Part shown: piece after piece, positions 4,278 to 6,431 of the stretch
How the letters are laid out: each line of letters starts with the position of its first letter
How positions within the stretch are numbered: position 1 is the stretch's first letter
Source of the DNA: an uncultured Clostridia bacterium
Lineage (GTDB): Bacteria; Bacillota; Clostridia; Christensenellales; UBA1242
Assembly: GCA_947089305.1 (NCBI GenBank)
Contig: CAMUJQ010000055.1
Location: 1 to 6,431, forward strand
Reading direction: 5' to 3'
Length of the DNA: 6,431 nt
The notes under the pieces: model-generated
What the model saw: the letters and a program-made list of their open reading frames with translations, nothing else
What the model was told of the DNA's origin: nothing
Databases searched by the model: none
Position numbers and translations under genes: made by a program

Positions 4278-6431
4278 TTAATCTTCTTTTATTTCAGTTT
4301 TCCTACTTTCTAAAATATAATTCGCTCGTCTATATATAAAACTTTCATTAAGTTGCTTTTTAACATTTCTATTAAACTTAACAATTATTCGAGTGTCAGT
4401 GTAATTAATATTTATAAATTCCAACTCTTCAAAAACTTTAACACAAAACAAAAATTGAGCAAAACTTATGTTATTAAAATTTTCCACATTAGACACATAT
4501 AAATCTTGAAAATTATAATAATTATTACTTTCAACCAACTTTAATTGTTTAAAACATTTTTCAAAAATTTCTCTATCAGTTACTACTTCTGGAAATTTGT
4601 ATTTAGTGTTTTCTAAAACAAAAATTTCAGCATCACAAATTACATTTAACTTTGAAATAAAGTTTTTTACTACACCATCTAGGAAGATTATTTTTTCAAA
4701 CTTTTTAAGTTCTTCTGCATTTTGAGGTGCAAGCAAAATAATACTCTCTCCTGTTCCGTCTATTGTGTAAAATTCTTCAATTTTTAAATTTAAATTACGG
4801 CTATAAAATTTTGCAGTGCTTTTAAAATAAGTTACATACACAGTTCCAAATGATGGTTCAGGCAAAACCTTTAATGGAAAAAACTTATATTCACCACGAT
4901 ATTTGGTAATAAGTGCTTTTTCAAGCAACCCCGTATAAATGTCTTGTTCAAAATTTGGTTTACATGATATATATTTAATAAAACCTTTAGCAGTAACTTT
5001 ACCTCTAAATTCACTTTTTGATATTTCAATTATTGCTTCTTTTTCGCCTTTGGCAAGAAGTCTTGATTTAAATTTAATTCCACTAAATGCTATAAATCTT
5101 TTTCCATTTATCTCAATTTGCAAATGTTCACTATCTTTTTTTGAAGATACAATTTTGCAATCATCAAATCTAATTCTAAATAACGGATTTTTATTGTCGC
5201 AACCAAATGGTTCTAATTTATCTAATTCATCAGCGAACGGTATTGTAATGTCAGCTACATCTAAATCATCTTCAAATTCAATATATTTTTCAAAGTAATT
5301 ACTGAAAGCTTTATTACTACAAAATTCATTAAATCTTAAAGCAAATTCTTCAAACATTACAGGTTTAATACTAAGGCCCCCAGCAAGTTCATGTCCGCCA
5401 TAATTTAATATAGTTTCTTTGCAATATTTAAAAGCTTCAACAATATTAATTCCATGTATACTTCGTCCACTACCCTTTAATGTATTTTCTACATTTGCAA
5501 ATAACACAACAGGCCTATTATATTCATTACATAATTTAGCACAAGCGATACCAAGTAAACCTGACTCCCAATTATCATCTTGTAAAATAATTGCACGAGT
5601 TTTGCTAATATTAATATCTTTTAATTTTTCTAAACATTCATTATAAATTTTTTGCCCTAATTCTTGCCTTGTAAGATTAATATCTATAATTTGTTCTGCT
5701 ATTTTTTCAGCTTTTGTTTCATCTTTTTCTAAAAACAAATCTAAAACCAAACTACTATCTCCAAGTCTTCCTGGAGCATTAATTTTTGGTGCAAGCTTAA
5801 ATGCAATTGCTTGAGCATTAAATTTATCAATTTGACATAAATCTGCCAATTTAATAAGACCTATAGGTAAATTATTTTTTATATTTTTTAATCCTAATTT
5901 AACAATTACTCTATTTTCATCTGTTAAACTTACAATATCTGCAACAGTTGCAATTGCTGCAATGCTTATATATTTAAGAGCTGTTTTTCTATCACTAAGT
6001 GCTTCAACAACTTTAAAAGCAACACCTGCTCCACAAAGTTTTGAAAAAGGATATTTTTGCTCTTTTAATTTAGGATTTACAACAATACAATCTGGAATAA
6101 CTTCAGGAATATCATGATGGTCTGTTACAATTACATCAATACCTAAACTATTTGCATATTTAACTTCATCAAAACAACTAATGCCACAATCAACAGTAAT
6201 TATTAATTTAGGCTTAAATTTTTCCACAACGTCATTAATTGCACTTTCAGTTAAACCATAACCATCAGCAATTCTATGTGGCAAAAAACAACTAACATCA
6301 ATTCCAATGCTAGCTAAATATTGATTCATGATGTAACTTGCACAAATGCCGTCAACATCATAATCACCAAAAACAACCACTTTTTCATGATTGATTTTTG
6401 CTTGATTTACTCTTTCTATTAATTTATTAAT
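4278..6431 (-). CDS. recJ: Single-stranded-DNA-specific 5'-3' exonuclease RecJ, N-terminus missing
   Basis: RecJ degrades single-stranded DNA from the 5' end in recombination and mismatch repair. The frame stays open to the right edge: residues INKLIERVNQAKINHEK precede VVVFGDYDVDG, so a GTG at 6378-6380 is an internal valine and not the start. By comparison with other RecJ proteins about 60-70 N-terminal residues are missing; 717 are visible. Counting from the edge, the DHH phosphoesterase motifs are GDYDVDG (22-28), VDCGIS (80-85), TDHHD (103-107) and CGAGVAFKV (133-141). NAPGRLGDSS (218-227) ends the DHH core. The DHHA1 domain has GSGRSI (320-325) and GGHELAGG (345-352). LEPFGCDNKNPLF (406-418) leads into the OB-fold domain. 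A further C-terminal region of over 200 residues matches the longer Bacillota RecJ proteins. All metal-binding aspartates and histidines expected are present, so it should be active. It is the first visible gene of a run with hemZ; its promoter lies outside the window. Confidence 0.96.
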   Translation of the reverse strand: MNKLIERVNQAKINHEKVVVFGDYDVDGICASYIMNQYLASIGIDVSCFLPHRIADGYGLTESAINDVVEKFKPKLIITVDCGISCFDEVKYANSLGIDVIVTDHHDIPEVIPDCIVVNPKLKEQKYPFSKLCGAGVAFKVVEALSDRKTALKYISIAAIATVADIVSLTDENRVIVKLGLKNIKNNLPIGLIKLADLCQIDKFNAQAIAFKLAPKINAPGRLGDSSLVLDLFLEKDETKAEKIAEQIIDINLTRQELGQKIYNECLEKLKDINISKTRAIILQDDNWESGLLGIACAKLCNEYNRPVVLFANVENTLKGSGRSIHGINIVEAFKYCKETILNYGGHELAGGLSIKPVMFEEFALRFNEFCSNKAFSNYFEKYIEFEDDLDVADITIPFADELDKLEPFGCDNKNPLFRIRFDDCKIVSSKKDSEHLQIEINGKRFIAFSGIKFKSRLLAKGEKEAIIEISKSEFRGKVTAKGFIKYISCKPNFEQDIYTGLLEKALITKYRGEYKFFPLKVLPEPSFGTVYVTYFKSTAKFYSRNLNLKIEEFYTIDGTGESIILLAPQNAEELKKFEKIIFLDGVVKNFISKLNVICDAEIFVLENTKYKFPEVVTDREIFEKCFKQLKLVESNNYYNFQDLYVSNVENFNNISFAQFLFCVKVFEELEFININYTDTRIIVKFNRNVKKQLNESFIYRRANYILESRKTEIKED

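Noticed and set aside
4939..5298. Plus-strand 119-codon open frame opposite recJ
   Set aside because: It lies wholly within recJ on the other strand, has no ribosome binding site that I can see, and its leucine/serine-rich composition is what an AT-rich gene gives when read backwards. The other plus-strand frames (659-883, 3797-4012, 4100-4339, 5419-5646) were rejected for the same reasons.
6378..6380. GTG as the recJ start codon
   Set aside because: It sits directly before the catalytic GDYDVDG motif, and the frame continues upstream to the window edge with RecJ-like sequence, so it is an internal valine codon.
1..6431. Mobile element, CRISPR array or defence island
   Set aside because: No transposase, integrase, terminal repeats, regularly spaced repeats or defence-gene domains are present; the gene content is housekeeping.

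Overview
The window is a very AT-rich stretch of bacterial chromosome. All recognised genes lie on the minus strand, in transcription order recJ (5' end cut by the right edge), hemZ, rpsO, pnp, followed by the first codons of an unidentified gene at the left edge. AT-rich codon use, strong AGGAGG-type ribosome binding sites, a HemZ-type radical SAM protein and a RecJ with the long C-terminal region typical of Bacillota all point to a low-GC Firmicute, probably a clostridium-like lineage. TGG encodes tryptophan and TGA is not read through, so the code looks standard. No finer placement can be supported.

Right to left: recJ (4278-6431, single-strand DNA 5' exonuclease) ends two bases before the start of hemZ (2863-4275, radical SAM protein of the coproporphyrinogen dehydrogenase HemZ family), so the two are very probably co-transcribed and perhaps translationally coupled. 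There is no terminator after hemZ. Instead a good extended -10 promoter (2829-2857) starts 13 to 42 bases upstream of a roughly 90-base leader for rpsO. The leader contains a hairpin whose loop can pair with the rpsO ribosome binding site, a plausible S15 autoregulation element. rpsO (2468-2731, ribosomal protein S15) and pnp (313-2400, polynucleotide phosphorylase) form the widely conserved rpsO-pnp pair. A hairpin in the 66-base gap between them is a candidate RNA processing site or attenuator. A strong intrinsic terminator (278-311) begins directly at the pnp stop codon.

The intergenic region 57-312 holds that terminator, a probable promoter and ribosome binding site for the left-edge gene, a short direct repeat, and a near-consensus promoter on the plus strand (185-213). 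That promoter faces the pnp terminator, which is symmetrical enough to stop transcription from either side. Together they would make a non-coding RNA of about 90 bases.

Overall this is a housekeeping region: RNA decay, translation, DNA repair and a HemN-like enzyme. I see no CRISPR array, mobile element, tRNA, rRNA or defence system. The points worth checking are the regulatory RNAs: the rpsO leader pseudoknot, the rpsO-pnp hairpin and the candidate small RNA.
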